Shown: positions 42,141 through 56,406 of the stretch, piece after piece
How the letters are laid out: each line of letters begins with the position of its first letter
How positions within the stretch are numbered: the stretch's first letter is position 1
Assembly (NCBI GenBank): GCA_030770545.1
Contig: JAUCMP010000026.1
Span: 7,729,001 to 7,793,000, forward strand
Length of the DNA stretch: 64,000 nucleotides
Direction: 5' to 3'
Origin: Macropodus opercularis
Taxonomy: Eukaryota > Chordata > Actinopteri > Anabantiformes > Osphronemidae
Made by a program: the position numbers and the translations under genes
The notes under the pieces: generated by a model
Databases searched by the model: none
Told to the model about the DNA's origin: nothing
What the model saw: only the letters and a program-made list of their open reading frames with translations

Positions 42141-45100
42141 TGAGTCACTAGGTCCACACAAAACCCATTGTTATGCAATGCACAAACACAAATCTGTGCA
42201 ATTGTAAGGGTGTCGCTGTGAAGCTGCTGCCTCTCAAAGGTAATGTGGGTTGTAATTAGGTGTTTTGGGTTTTATTCTCTTTCTAGTTTTAATTTTGCTA
42301 TTAGTAGTAACAGCAGTAACAAAGATTTGACAATACTCCCTTGTGTCATTATATCTGGTCAACCACCCGAATCAGTACATTATAAGACACAAAAAGCAGG
42401 GGACACTGCACTAACGCTTACATTTATTTACGTCTAGACTCCTTCCCACCGTGTAGCTATCTCTGTAACTGGCTGTGCCCGTGAGTGTATGGGATCATTG
42501 ATCATTGACCTCTGCGCATCCAAGGAGGCTTCTCTTTCCACCCTGGAATGTCCCCAACCCCCAGGCACCTGAAACTCTACCTGGAACCTTTTGCTTTCAA
42601 TAGGTGAGCAGTCAAGTATTTACTTACACACGTTCCTATACCATAATTAGAAGCTTGCTTTATGTGGGATTTGCTGGGTTTAGTTGTGCAAGGTCTTAAA
42701 CCTTAACCTGAAGTGGCTTGAGTGGCTCCTGTTGTGAATTGGCGCTGTTACTGCAAATACTGCATTTGTAAGAGTGTCTCCTATTTGGGAAGCTTTAAAT
42801 AAAACTAATAAAAACAAAAAGGAAGTCATACTGTGAGAGGTTGCCTCCCTACGTGAAATGTGAAGGTGCAGGGACGAGCCGCTGAGGTCATGAAAAGGCG
42901 TGTGCTTCCAGTACGTATGCGTGTGTGACAAATCAGGGTGCAACTACTCTCGGCTTGATTTCATCACTTATTATAGATCAGTCCTAACCGTGATGCTGCC
43001 AGTAACCTGCCGCTGTTTTTATACCTCTTCTGCTTTGATCTACATTAGAACTGAGAAAGAGTCTTAATTAAACATTTGAACATTACTGTTCTTGATGTGC
43101 ATCACAACCAGTAAAAGGCAGTGGAGCCTTTCCTCTATTATACCAGCTGCTAGTATCACGGGTTATTATTTCTGTTGCATAATTCTGTGTGCTTAGTGTC
43201 ACAATCCCCTAGGTAACGACAGGAATTATTTACCACCCCTAACAACATTCACTCTTTAATCACAGTCTCAGTTGGAAGAGGCCACAACAGACTGGGTTAA
43301 AACCTACACTTTACTGTGGCTGCTTAGTGAATTCCTAAATCTTTGTGTAACAATTAGTGCCAAATAAATAACCGATTGGGGAGTGACCGTTATGCATCAG
43401 GTAAGTAGTCTGACTTATTTCTTCTTCATGCCCGACTGCACGCCTGCTCTCACAGTGACTCCCCGATGATCAAGCCAGCTGTCTGATACAGTCTGGAGAT
43501 TAGTTCGCCGTAAGTGGTCACAAGTCATTTTAGGCAACATTTAAGTTGAATCACAAAGCACTCTAGCACTAGGTCACTTTGACAGATTAACAGATGCAGG
43601 TAAGAAAATCATTCACCCTTTTTTATCATATCTGTCATATCTTTCACCAGTTGTTGTTAAGAAACGTGGACTATTGGACAAACAACCAAATTCACTGTAT
43701 TTTCACATGGACTCCTCAGGTTTTCGGTTCTGCTTCTGTTCTTTTATCAAACTAAACCGCAGAACAGAAACCTCCTCAAAGCGTCAGTGGATCAAGCCTT
43801 CCTGCTTGGTGTGACTGTGTCCCACGTCATAGCAATGGACAGGCCATGTAGATGATGGTACAATTTAAAAATTGAAATATTCATTTTCGCCATATACAGT
43901 CACTGGGCACTTAGGTAAATCTGTACAGTCTAATCCCAGCCATCGGTTCTAAATTTAAAAGGTGAAAGCAGCTAATGCATCTGTCAAAGATGATAATTCT
44001 TCTATATATTGACTATTCAGGTCACGTCACCTTTTTGACAGTATTGGCTGTGCTGCTATATTGGCTTGAATTTGATTGTACAGTCATATACTGACTGCAA
44101 ACGTACAGTACAGTGCAGACAGGCAAAGTGCGAGCCAGGATACATCACAGCTAACAGAGCAGGAAATAACTTAAAGGTATACATCCTGTGTGTGGCTTCC
44201 CCAACCGTGCAACAAACCTTTCTCACACTGACTTTACCGTAGAAGGTTTTACAACAAATAAAATGTATGAGGAAATGTTCTACTCTATACTCTTGAATTT
44301 AAGCAAGATCAAATTTAGCTTAGTGTATTTGAGATTAAACTTAAACAGCTTAGTAGACAAAGGACAAAGACGTTTATTCGTGTCATTAATCGTGGCGCGT
44401 TCAAATGAAGAGCTTCTTGTCCACAGTAGGTCAGATGACTATAAATAGGCGCTGGTTAATAGGTTGAGGAGTCCCATAGCTCCAGCTCCAGTTTTGAGCT
44501 ACTTTTCTGCAAATATCAAGTAGATGCACGGACGCTTGCAAAAGATGAGTAAAACAAATAAAGGCTGTATGAGAGGGGTGAAGAAGTTGGATTGGAATAT
44601 AGTGTTGTAAACGCTCTGGCAGATATTGCATGAAGCATGTAACAGATTTCAGTTGTCTTGTCTTTATCACAATAAAGATCAATAGGACGTCTTCTTTTGG
44701 TCCGTGACGTCCTCTCGAATTCACAGAATGCGCAGAAACACTAGTGCTGATGATTTAATGATAATTTGCGCAAAAAATTGTGTTTCTCTGAGATGTGTCT
44801 TCTTTCTTTGTCTCGCCTGCTCTGCTTCCATAATGAAGGACCTGGGACGATAGTCAAGTCATATTCGTAAGCTACAGCTTTATTTACAGTAATCAAAGAC
44901 TGCATTTTTATTTAAATAGCTGACTGCAGAGGTGTCTGTTTAATTCCCTTAGTTGATTTGCTTGCAGAATATTTGGGAGGGAGTAGGGGAAGCATGAAAA
45001 AATAAAACTTGATATATCCCACTAGAAGATGAAAGCTGTTGTGACTCAACCTTGTTGTAGCAGAGTGTGGTTATATTGTGGAGGAGGGACAAGGTGTTAC

Positions 45101-46900
45101 ACAACAAGTGGGCTTCCAGTACTCCCACTAGCACCAGAGGCTCGGGCCAAATGCAGCAGTGATAGGACTAGGCTCAAGTGCTCCTTTTGCTGTCTCACTT
45201 GCCAGCTGTCTCTATCGCCCTGTTTCGTTTTCATTCCCTCCTTTACTCTAGTAGATTTTGCTTTGTGTGTCTTTGGAGAGATATACAGTTATACTCCCTT
45301 TCTCCATAAACACACATTTGGTGTGACCACTGGAAAAAACATCTCTTTGTCTGTGTGGTAAACATTATTGCACTATGTTTACAAAGTACACACCCAGATA
45401 CCACCACTGCAGCGGTGGTAGACTCCTGTGTCACAGCAGCAGGCCAGGTGAAAGTGACCATAATAAGAGTGAGTGGTTCCTCCCACACAAGTGTGCATCG
45501 AAACATCACGTGTCCCCTAAAGTGTGAGTGGGTTTACATGTTGTGGTAGTGGCTAGAATCATGAACGCGCATATTTCTACCTATATTTAGTCCTGGAGTG
45601 ATCTGCTTTTTTTCATTATAAGAACCCTGATGTAGCACTTTTACTGCAAATTACTGTAACTTCACATAAACGTATGAAGAATATATAGCCGCATAAATTA
45701 TATTTAGAGCTAAAGGTAAACAAAGACTTACACAAGGAGGCATGCGTAATAGTTTTAGACAGCATAATTGCTCAAGCATGGAGTCTGGTTATCACACGAG
45801 CTTCTCCCTTCCGTTAAGGTACACTGAAATGGAAGGTTACTAAAGCTGCTTTTATGATCCACTGGCCACTCCCTGGAGTTTGCCCAAAGGTGAGGAGAAT
45901 GCTCCGCTGTCGTGTCCTTGAAAGTCAAGCTCTGTAATGTGTTCCACTTGCGCGCCTGCTGCACAGATGAGCGGCTCGCGACTATTAAACGCGACGCGTT
46001 TCTTGTGACAAACAAAATCTGACGAGTTGCACTAAGTCATGGGCATAATTGCAACGTGCACAAACCCTAATGGATGCCCTCTTTTTTGTGCCATGAGTGT
46101 TTTATGAGTCATCGGCGGGCAGGGCTCAACCACTGGGCCTGAACGCAAATAGACACTACCCTGAATGTGTTTCAACGTGCCTGAAGAGAAAACTGCTTCT
46201 AGATGAGATGTGATTTTATGGACAAATCTGAACGTTTAGATAATACAACAGTTTAGACAAAAATATTTGTTGGGGTAATTTATAAGCATGTCAAAGTCTC
46301 CTATTAAATTAAATTAGATTTGATTACTCCCCTCATAAGAAAGTACTAATATCATCTTTGATAGTGACTCATTTAGGTGTCAGCGCATGTGCTTTCTTAT
46401 TAGACTGTTATGTAACAGGCAGGGTCTGTTGTGCAGCCCCAGCTGAAACATGACGTCCGAGACAGAAAAGAACAAACTCCAGCTACAGTTGTAGAGATGT
46501 GATCTGCTCGTCTTGGCCAGAGGGGCTTTTCCAGCGTGATGGGGTGTTTGGCTCTGAGCCCGCAGTGGTGGTGTCAGCTCACCGCGTAGAGGTCACCCAC
46601 TCCATTATTCACAAGCCCCTATTTAGTCGATGCATTGACTAATTGGCTCGCTGATCAAACATTTTGGTGCGTTTGCGTTTCTGTTCAGCTTGAAGGAAGA
46701 ATTGTTTACCTGGCTTATTTACTTATCCAGGCAGAAGGATTCCTACAGTATTTTTCATCTGATGTTCACAGATTAGCAAAACACTGCAGCACATGCGCCT
46801 TTTAAATAGATATTCACACTGTACTGCTTTGCACAATAATTAGAACAGATCCCATTAAATGCTTTAGGGCTTTGGTGTTAATTATTAAGTGGCTGAGTCA
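42141..46900. promoter_or_regulatory. scattered AP-1 consensus sites
   Basis: TGAGTCA or TGACTCA occurs at 42141-42147, 45042-45048, 46105-46111, 46365-46371 and 46894-46900. Five sites in 4.8 kb compares with about one per 8 kb expected by chance. Three fall within 800 bp. Function is inferred. Confidence 0.3.
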
Positions 46901-49900
46901 GTTCCAGAGCTTTGCCAGCAAACAGCAGCAGAAAGGTCACCAGGAACAGGGCACTGAGCTCATTTCTAATGATTATAAAGCCCCCTGCTATGATCTGAAG
47001 CTCATTTTTTGACGATGCTGTTATGTGATGCCAATGGACTCTCGCACACCCCCTCGCTGGCACACACTCACCACAGTCCCTGCTCCCCAGTCGCTCGCTG
47101 TGCATTGCAGCCTGTAGCCCGTGTAAAACAGAGCAGGTCATCGTGAGGTTTCTCTCCCTCCCCCCTTCCTGATTATTCTAACTGACAGTGCACTCTATCT
47201 TTTCTGGGTTGCCTCTGCACGCCTCTGGGGCACAGATTGGCATAGAGATAAACTTAGAAACAGCTAGTCGGGTCAGCCACAGCCCTAATAAAGAGTACAG
47301 GGGAATGAGGAAAGGAGTCGGTGGTGGGGAGGGACTGATGGTAACAGAACGTCAGACACAGCAGGTAAAACAGGTCGGCTTAAGTAATAACATTACCACA
47401 TATAGTTACTGCAGTTCTCTTGGCTTGTAAAGAATTTTCTTGAGCAGAGATGGTTTAAAAGTAAGAAAATAAAGCAAAAAAACAACAACAACATGTATTT
47501 AAATGCAACACAGACCTCCACCATCACTTATTAATTCATTTAGTGGTCCCTGAATGCCACACAAGGCCTTTTTACCTCCTGCTGTGGTCTTGTCACTGTA
47601 GCAGTGGGAGCTGCCTGCCCACTCTTTCTACTGACATTTAAAAACAATGGATCCATGTGCTAGAACTGAAATCAGAGAAGATGTCCTGTAAACTCTGCAC
47701 CAGTTTAATTAAAATGTAATTCTGTGCTACTGGCCGGTAATTTGTGCACAGTTAGTGGCCAGTTAACAATAGGAGGCGCAACAGTGTCATTATTACTCAC
47801 TATTTCTGTAAAGATTACTACATCTTGTGCTATATTTGGAAGAGGCATGATGCAAATATCCTGTAGCCACAAAAAAACAAAGGATATCCCCTGGAGGAAA
47901 TACAGCCACACGTTTTCCTGGAAACAATGCTTCAACAGGAAGTGATTTATCCCCTAAATATGGAAAATCTGATAAGATATTTTGTGCTTTGTCAGTGAAT
48001 GTGTTTCATCAGTTTTCACCCGTTTAATAATAATAGCGTCACTGTTAAAATTAAACTCTTCAATCTAGTCTATTGTCTACTCTGAACTGATTATGCAACA
48101 CTATTAGGCTCAGCCAGATGGAAATCTACATGGTCCTTATCCTTTTAACTTGCAATGAAACACTTTCTTCTGCAGGCGCAGAACTGTCAAGGCAAAGCTT
48201 TGTCTCGCTGAGGTAATCTGGCTAAAAGGCAGCGAAATACAGATGGCGGAGGAGAGAGAGAGACTGTGTCCAGGCCTCAGGTCACGATTTGCGCTGATGA
48301 CAAGCACTGTGCTCTATTTTCTCCTCTCCCCTCCCAAGGTGACCCTGCTCTGCAATGACACAGCACATAGTGGTGAAAAATGGGTAAAGTTCCTCCTCTC
48401 GGTCATGCGTTTGTGTGTTTCCTCATCATGTGTTCACCTTACAACTGCATCAGATTTAATGCACCAAAATGTTTTCAGTGTGCATTCATTTGTACATGTT
48501 ACATTTTACATCTGTACTGAACAAATACAAAAATGAATACATTCATTTTTATCAGTTACAGTAGCTATTTGGATAAAACCCTCACTATGATCCCACATTA
48601 TGTAATACCCTCGATAGTGAGTGGGAATGAGTGAATAGGGAGTGATTTTGGACAGAGGACATACTTAAGCTCAGGAGCTTTTAAAAAAGTCCTTGGTACA
48701 TGTCCAACATAATGTTTATTATGTATTTAGACACAACAGTTTTTGATTGTAAGCGTAGTTTGCAGCATGTTGGTGCCAAATGATTTCTAATACTTAGGCT
48801 GATACTTCACACGCTAGTATTTTTAGATAGGTGTGGCTGACGTGCTAGAGGAACAGCCCAAGCTGCGACACGACTGTTGAGGCCTGTAAATGAAAACTCA
48901 GCGTTTTCCTGTAAAATCCTGTCACTCCCAGAGCCTTAAATGGTCTGAATCCTGTCATGATTCATCCTACAAACATTCCTCTTTTTTCCTCTTCCTGACT
49001 TTGACTGTTGCTATAGAGACCAAGCAAAAGGGAAAAAGCAAAGAAAGCAAACAGGCTGATGTGTGCACTAGTGTCCCTGTGTGAACTTTGGGCAGTGGGG
49101 TCATGTGGTGCATAGAGCAGAGAGAGGGACAGATGAAGAGTCAGGCAGAGACAGACAGGATCTGGGGGGGATGCAGACAGAGGGAGGATACCAAGAGCGT
49201 GTGTCACCACCGACCGCTCTGTAATCTGGCCAACACCTGGTATTACACACACACACAAATGAAGACTGACAGAATAAATGGCAAGTCTGTGTTTTCACTG
49301 TGGCTTTTAGTATTAACAGTAGATTTTTTTTGTCCTTTTTTTTTGCCTTTGTCTGTAACCACGAGTTTTGATGTTGCGTTTTTCCATGACAGCTGTCTCG
49401 GTCTGGGTGGATCAGTGGGATGCAGCGTAAACCACCAGACACAAAAGAAGAAACCAGACAAAACTGTGAGAAAAAGGTGTGGACGTGCGCAGATGGCTGA
49501 TATCAGTTAATGACATCATTATTCAAACACATTCTATTATAAAATAAACTTTGATTTTAAGATAAAACAAAAAAGACATTTCTTAATTAACCAAAGCAGA
49601 AATTCAATAAATAATTTTTGTGAATATACAGTTTGCCCATATAATAATCAAGGATCAATCCAGCTTTAGACAACAATCACAGGTTGTGAACTAAACAAAG
49701 ACCTTGTAGCAGTTTTAGCCCCAGTGGTTTTTAAATTCAAGCTTAAAGCCACGAAAGGCTTTAACAGCTTAAGGATAACAACGGCTCTGGTTATGAGGCT
49801 TGTGTCTACTGTTGTACATGTATCCAGTAGATTTGTGAGAAGTGATGCAGTAGCATGTTGTGCGTGCTGAAGATTCGTCCGTGGTGATGAACGCCTGTAG

Positions 49901-50820
49901 TGGGTGCGATGGTCCCGTTTTCACAGCACGATCGCGGGCACACAGTGGTCTCCATGGTTACCGCTGGCATGCCATGTTTTAAAATTACAGGGGATCGGGA
50001 GGGAGGGGATTTGCAGGGGAACATCTGTGTGTAATTGAGGAGGAGGAGAGGAACAGCAGGGGGTGAATGTAGTTGCACTTCCTGTCTTCATGTCCTGTTT
50101 CCTGTTTCCTTTCCTGTGCTTAGTGGAGTATCTGTCCATCCCCTTTGTCTTCTGTTTTCCTTTATCTGCCTCTTCATGCAGTGGCATCTAATTAAATACG
50201 TCCTTGCTGATGAATGACATGTTCAGCCTTGGACGGTCTAGCATCACTGCTTCTACACCCTCCTGTTCATAAGCGCTATCTGTGATAGTAACCCCCCGTT
50301 TTTTTTTCACCTTGACAGGGACACAAATCGATCGATACTACCTCCCTCCCAGCGCCTCAGTCTCATCGAGATAAAAGAGTGACGGGGTTGAACACAGAGA
50401 GCAGCCAGCAGGAGCAACACTGAAAAAGGGAATGAAGATGGTGAAATATTCATGAACAAGCGTCAGGAGAACAGAAAGAGACGGTGCTCAGCGTATGTGT
50501 GTATAAAATCAACCCTTGTCCTAATAAGGGGCCTCGCAGCTGAGAAGTCTTTTATCTGCAGGGTTACTTACAGCCGCTACTAATTTCCATACACGAGAGC
50601 TTCTGTGGACTGTCCTACAGGAAGGCATTTGCATAAAAATAAAAGGGTCAGTAAAGGCTGAGGGTACGTTAAGCCCTCTTCAGTTAAGAGAACCTGTGTG
50701 TGCGTGTCTTGATGTAGATGTGTGTCTGTGTGTGTGTTGGCTTAGTTTCTTGCCTGGAGGAACAGAGCGGAACTGAAAAAGGGTGTTTCAGCAAATCTTT
50801 GAAGAAGACCAGAGTAACAC

Positions 50821-50828
50821 AACCGGTT
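50821..50828. promoter_or_regulatory. grhl1: perfect Grainyhead consensus AACCGGTT
   Basis: This palindrome is the optimal binding site of GRHL factors. It lies 7.2 kb upstream of the grhl1 start codon, within the gene-free interval. Chance expectation is about one per 65 kb, so it is suggestive only. Confidence 0.4.
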
Positions 50829-53597
50829 TCTTCTGAACCAGAGTGAGAGTGCATGTGATCGATGTAGGGTAATTAAAATCTTATCATACTTTGCCCTCTT
50901 CTGGCTCATTGCGTACACTGCACTGCTGTACATTTCAGTCACATACTGGTTCCAGCAGTGAACTGCTTCCAAATCAGCAGCTTGTAGGATTTAAAGAAAA
51001 AACTAAAAGAATTAAAAGTTAGAACATCTGAAACGACTTGTTTTATGCTGTACAGGTAAAACTAAGGAAACACCTGACATAGACATCTACTGTACTATAT
51101 TGTTTTATTAAACATGTAAATGACCTTTTCTTCTCATAGAAACTACATGATAATGTTATAATATAACAGATATTACAGTACACGCTATTGTGAAGGCTAA
51201 ATTTAAAGTTCTAATTATGTGTAATGCGTGTTAATCATTATTTGTGTGTATTTCGATATTTACAGGATGATGTTTACAGGTTATTGATATTTTTTATATC
51301 CCATATTCCCAAAAATATGCCGTCAATGCTGGCAACCAGCTCCATGTAGGAACAGATTAACAAACCATAAGTGAGGGCTTGTCCAATCAAATCCATTTGT
51401 TTTATGCCACATATTTCTGTAAAACACTTTGTCAGCCAAATATTGCAATTTTTTCGTGGCAGAGGAAAGAGTTGTGCATTAAGTACTGAGTAATGAGATA
51501 GTGTAGTAGCTATAGTCCTGTATAGACTCAGTGGTTTTGATAAACAGTCTTCATATGACACAGAGAGCAAGAATATTCTCAGTGAATGAAACTTACTGTA
51601 AATCCACCTATAAACAAAGCGACGGTTGGTCTAATCCAGATTGTCAACTGCAGTGATTTGTCTGCTCCACCCTGGGATGGACCAAGGGCAGAGGTGTTGC
51701 TGGTTTAACTGGTCTCTGGATCAGCAAGAACAAAAGACATGCAGAGGTGTTTAGCAGCAGGTTTACACTCCCTCTGTCCATGCAACATGCGTATGTTAAA
51801 ATGAGACGTTAGGACATTTTACAGATATTATTTCTTTAGCTTAATGAGTAACAAGTAAAGTAAATATTACACAGCTGCAAAACGAAGTGTAGCCTGTAAT
51901 GAATTTGTTGTGGAAGATCCATTTCCTCTTAGTTGTTAAAAACCTCAAATGTCTACAGCACATGGTGCAAGCACAAGTTCTGTTCACTTCTTATTCAGCA
52001 TAATCATGCAGACGATGGACTTTATGTTGTGTTAGCAGTGATGGACTCTTGTGTAATTTTTCATGCAGTACTTTTTGAAATATCATCACACTCCTTCTGC
52101 ATGTCACCCCCCTCAGGCTCTGAGTCTTGGCCCCAACTCAAGCGAAACTCCTCACTTCTTTGCTACTCTGACATTAACTAACTGACATTTTTTGGCTCTC
52201 TTGTCACTTGTCTCCGATCCCGTGGAATTTAATTGTCACTAGCGCGGGAACCGTCCTCTACCCAATATCAGACAGGACGCAGAGGAGAAATGGTCTCAAT
52301 CCTGCAACGAATAAAAAGATTTCCTCGAAATACACAATCGCCAGAGTCTGTGCATGTGAGACGACTAGTAAGTTTCACTGCAACAGTTCACATTAAGACG
52401 ATCGCAGCAACGGTTGGCTTGAAGACAACAGAAACTCCTGCAGGTTCACACATGCCCTCTTACGATCCTGCTTACAGAGAAATCAAATCTGAGACTCTGC
52501 GTCCGTGCATGTGTGCGTGTTTGTGTATGCAAAGAAAGCAAATCAATGATCCCAGAGCAGCAAATTGACGCTTTAGTGTTCACGTCTTTCCATCCTTGCT
52601 GACACAGTTAAAGAAAACTGGGGTTGCTTTTATGTGTGGTATCACTTAAGCTTGATTAGTCATAATTAAGCTGAAGCTGCTTTTGGACAGAGATGAAGGT
52701 TGTGTATTGTTTGCATATTCTTTTTTTAGCGTGTTAGATTGAAATAACTCAAGGAAGGAAGAAAGTGCACAGACCGTACAACCCTCTACAATGTGAAAAA
52801 CAAACTGAAAGCATACAGAATAAGCCCTGATGACACTTTCACCTGTTTCGCAACATCTACATGAAGATGTAAGAGGAACTACACGTATTAAGTGAACTTA
52901 AACATAACCAGGCAGTTGTGAAACAGAAAAAAAAGATCATCCTCACAGATCAAGGTTCCACCCATGAGGCAAAAAGATGTTTTATAATGCATCTCATTCT
53001 CATTAAAGAGAATGTGAACCTCAACAGGCTCTGACGAAGCGTGTTTTCCAGAAACATGTGAGGTTGTGTTTTTATTTCCTGGTTCCTCTGAATATTGCAG
53101 ATCAGGTTTGACGGCAGCGCCCGTGAGAAAAGATTGCTCCCCGTGTGTCTTTGCATGCATGTGACAGCGAACACGCGTGTGACCATGAATCCTGCTCGTA
53201 ACATGCGTCACATGAAAACTGTGTACTGTAACTACAGTCCTCACAGTAGTACAGCACAGCCCTGAGGTGCAAATTCATATATTTACTCCTCCACTCAACA
53301 AGCCTTGTCTTTTTTTTTTTTACTTTTTTGACATTACAAACAATCTTAATTACTTCATGCAGGTGTTTTTCTCTACTTTTGCTCGGCTGCATTTCAGCAG
53401 AATAATAAACTGTGGAACCAGGGGCCCTACGTGTCACTTTGTGTGTTTAAAGGCTAGAGGTAAGCAGTGAGGAGGCTGTGATTGCTGCCTGCGCAGGCAA
53501 GTCAATCATAACAGATACAAAACTGGACTGGGCAGAATGGGAGGCTGAACCAGGTGACAAGTGGCAGAGCTCGTTTGACGCCGCCTTCAGTCGTCTC

Positions 53598-53742
53598 ACC
53601 GGTTCAGTCCACAGGACTCCAACGCTGATTGCAGCTTCCATGCAACATCTAACAAAGCGCACATCGCTAATAATTCATCTGAAGAAGCTGCAATGTCAAC
53701 TGTTGGTGCAGGTTCGGTTCTTTGTACTGAACCGGGCTGGTT
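53598..53742. promoter_or_regulatory. grhl1: cluster of GRHL-like half sites
   Basis: CACCGGTT (53597-53604), GGTTCGGTT (53711-53719) and AACCGGGCTGGTT (53730-53742) fall within 150 bp. They are imperfect relatives of AACCGGTT, 4.3 kb upstream of grhl1. Possibly coincidental. Confidence 0.25.
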
Positions 53743-56357
53743 GTATTAACTAATGTAATGTAAAATTAACATGTAAAGGTGATAAACATGCAGCCATTCA
53801 AGCAAATCCAGGTAAACGGACCCACCACCCTTTTCTGATATGCTTGCAACTTAACCGATAAGATCTCATCCAATTACGGGTCTTTTTTTCTTCTGTTGTT
53901 GTGTTTTAAGATCTGTCTTTGCTTCTCTGATGCAGTTCACTTCTTCATTTCACATTTCCAACGGACGCAAGTCCTAAAAATAAACAAGCTAAAGAGCAGG
54001 AATGTTGTGTGATCTGTTCGCTTGCATTCCTCGTGAATCCACTAAGTTCACCTGCTTTGAATCAGCTCACTCTTATGGCTGCCTGTGAATACTAGTTAAC
54101 GTGTCACTTTTACAGGGATTACACTCGAATCAAAGCAGAGACTTAGCCTGTACAGCAGTAGAGAAGCTGGAATCAGGATCGCACATCAAGCAGCTTTGCT
54201 CTAACTGTAATAGAAAATGTCTTAAGTGAGATTTGTCAGGGTGTTGTGTGCAAACATCTTTCTCCGTTTACGCCTGGGAATGCCTGGGCCTGTAAAGCTT
54301 CATCGTCTATCAGGTGACCGATCCAAAACTCTCGTTAAGTAAATAAACCTGCAGTCAGATGCGCAGCAAAGATCCATATCACAGTGTGAAGCATGAAGGA
54401 CTGATGACAGCAGTAAAAAAGGTGATTCGTGTCCATACGAGACTCGTCCTCAGGATGAGCCACTACTGTGACTAAACCTGCACTCGTCTTTATAATCTGC
54501 TTTCATTCAAAACAACTGGATTAAATCTTAACTATAATCTATAATCATCTATTTATTTATACACAGTTCATAGAGCAGCTACTGTAGCATTAAATCAAAT
54601 CTCAGCACGTTTTCCCCACAGATATTACTAAAAAGAGACCTTCCTCTCAGACCTTCCTCCTGATGCTACAGTCTCTAAATGTGACGTCTTATCAACGGCT
54701 ATTATGTTTATGCTGATATGTTAGTTGATTTAAAAGTAATTGAGGAAGATAACCTAGATGTGTAGGAATTTTTTTTAAAAAGGATTATGATGAATCTTGA
54801 ATCATTCTCATGAGGCGTGTGATGGCAAACCTTCACAGTAAAAGTTTTTACTCGGTCCTGTGCACCGTGATGTTGTGAATAACAACGGCCTCTTTAATTA
54901 GACTGAATGGTCAGTAATATCCACAGCTCAGGGCTAAAACATCAGTGTTGTGAAGCAAAACACAGCCACAAACACAAACACTCCATTCAGAATCCCACAA
55001 TCCTATAACAGCTGAAAAAACCAATGACCTGCGTCTTTCTGCGTGTGTGTTAAGGTGCTTGGAGGTGTTTTAGGAATTGTGCAGCAGCATGCGGGTCTGC
55101 CATGCCCTCAGTGTCACTGCCTGTTTTTACTGTCATCAGTGGGAAACAGTGCGATACCATCTAACCCCAGCCTCAGCAAAACATGGCAAAATGTTTGGGC
55201 TCAACTCTGCCACCGTAGACAGTCCCTCAACTGAAGCTTTTCAAGCCGTCCATCTAAGAAAGACAGAAACTCCCACAATGTCAGTGAAATGAGGCTTGAT
55301 CAGACTCCAGTTAGTCAATAGTCCAATGGCCACAGCTCACATCGCCTCAGCTGCTCTCTGTGTGGTCTGTTGGCGTTGACTCGTGACAATGAACAACACC
55401 GTCTCATTGTTCATAAAGGTTTGTCAACTGTTTACAGCCAGCTTTACCATAATCCCCGAAACCTCATCTGCACCTGAACCGACGGCCGGTGTGTCCCAAA
55501 CAAACCCTCAGTACAGTTACGAGCTCTGCCCAGGCAAGTGCTCGCATGCTTGAAAAGTTGGGATAGATTTGCATCTTATTTCCATCCCGGTTAGAGGCCT
55601 GGAGTGAGGGATGACGTTAACATCCAACTGTCTTCTAGGATGAGCAACAGGATAGGGGAAGGCAGTGGGAAAAGAGGAATGGGATAGGACAAGGGCTTTA
55701 ATTGGGGGGTAATTACACAACACATCCCAGAGGGCTGGAGTCGTTGGAAGCTGTTGAAATCCATCATGTGGATCCAAGTTGTTCTGACACGTGTTTGGCT
55801 TGTGCTTCTCCTCTTGATCACTCTGGGAACTTCGGATCTCTTGGACGTTCGTCTCTCTGTGACCTCCAGTCGTGAGCGACGCCACACAGCCTTTGCTCGT
55901 TCTCGATCACATGTTGCGAAGTTTATTATAAAAGAAGAAGAAGACAGTGAAAAGAATGGTTGTAAGGTTTAGGGAAGATAAATGATCACCTGATCTGAAG
56001 ACAGGTACAAATTGAATTACAGTATCTAGTTTATCTGCACAGTTAGGTCTGATTTATTGTTTTCAGTTTAAGTTCATTTTAGGACTTGACACCGAGAGGC
56101 ACTTGTTAATTAGTAAAACTGGCTCCTGGCCTCACACCTAACATCTGAGGCGGCTAGTCAGAGACTCTGATCTATCTTTTAGTACATGTATACTGTACTA
56201 AAGTACTGGCTACTGCCGGCCGCTGGGATGCTGGAGCCAGCAAGAGTATTACGTTGCTCATGTCTTGCCAAGAAGCAAACTAACAAATAGTTTGGAGGTC
56301 CTCCTTAGCCTTCAGGCATGAAAGAAGAATTACTCATCTGTCACAGACAAGGCCGCA

Positions 56358-56360
<3 letters not shown>

Positions 56361-56399
<39 letters not shown>

Positions 56400-56406
56400 A
56401 CACACA
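56361..56406 (+). repeat. interrupted (CA)n microsatellite
   Basis: A CA run of about 33 bp is followed, after a single T interruption at 56394, by a further short CA run. It lies in the gene-free interval upstream of grhl1. Confidence 0.95.

Noticed and set aside
45755..46015. 86-codon minus-strand open frame
   Set aside because: No family resemblance and no flanking gene features; length is compatible with chance.
49088..49510. 140-codon open frame in the gene-free interval
   Set aside because: Low-complexity composition, overlapping frames on the other strand, and no recognisable domain or splice context.
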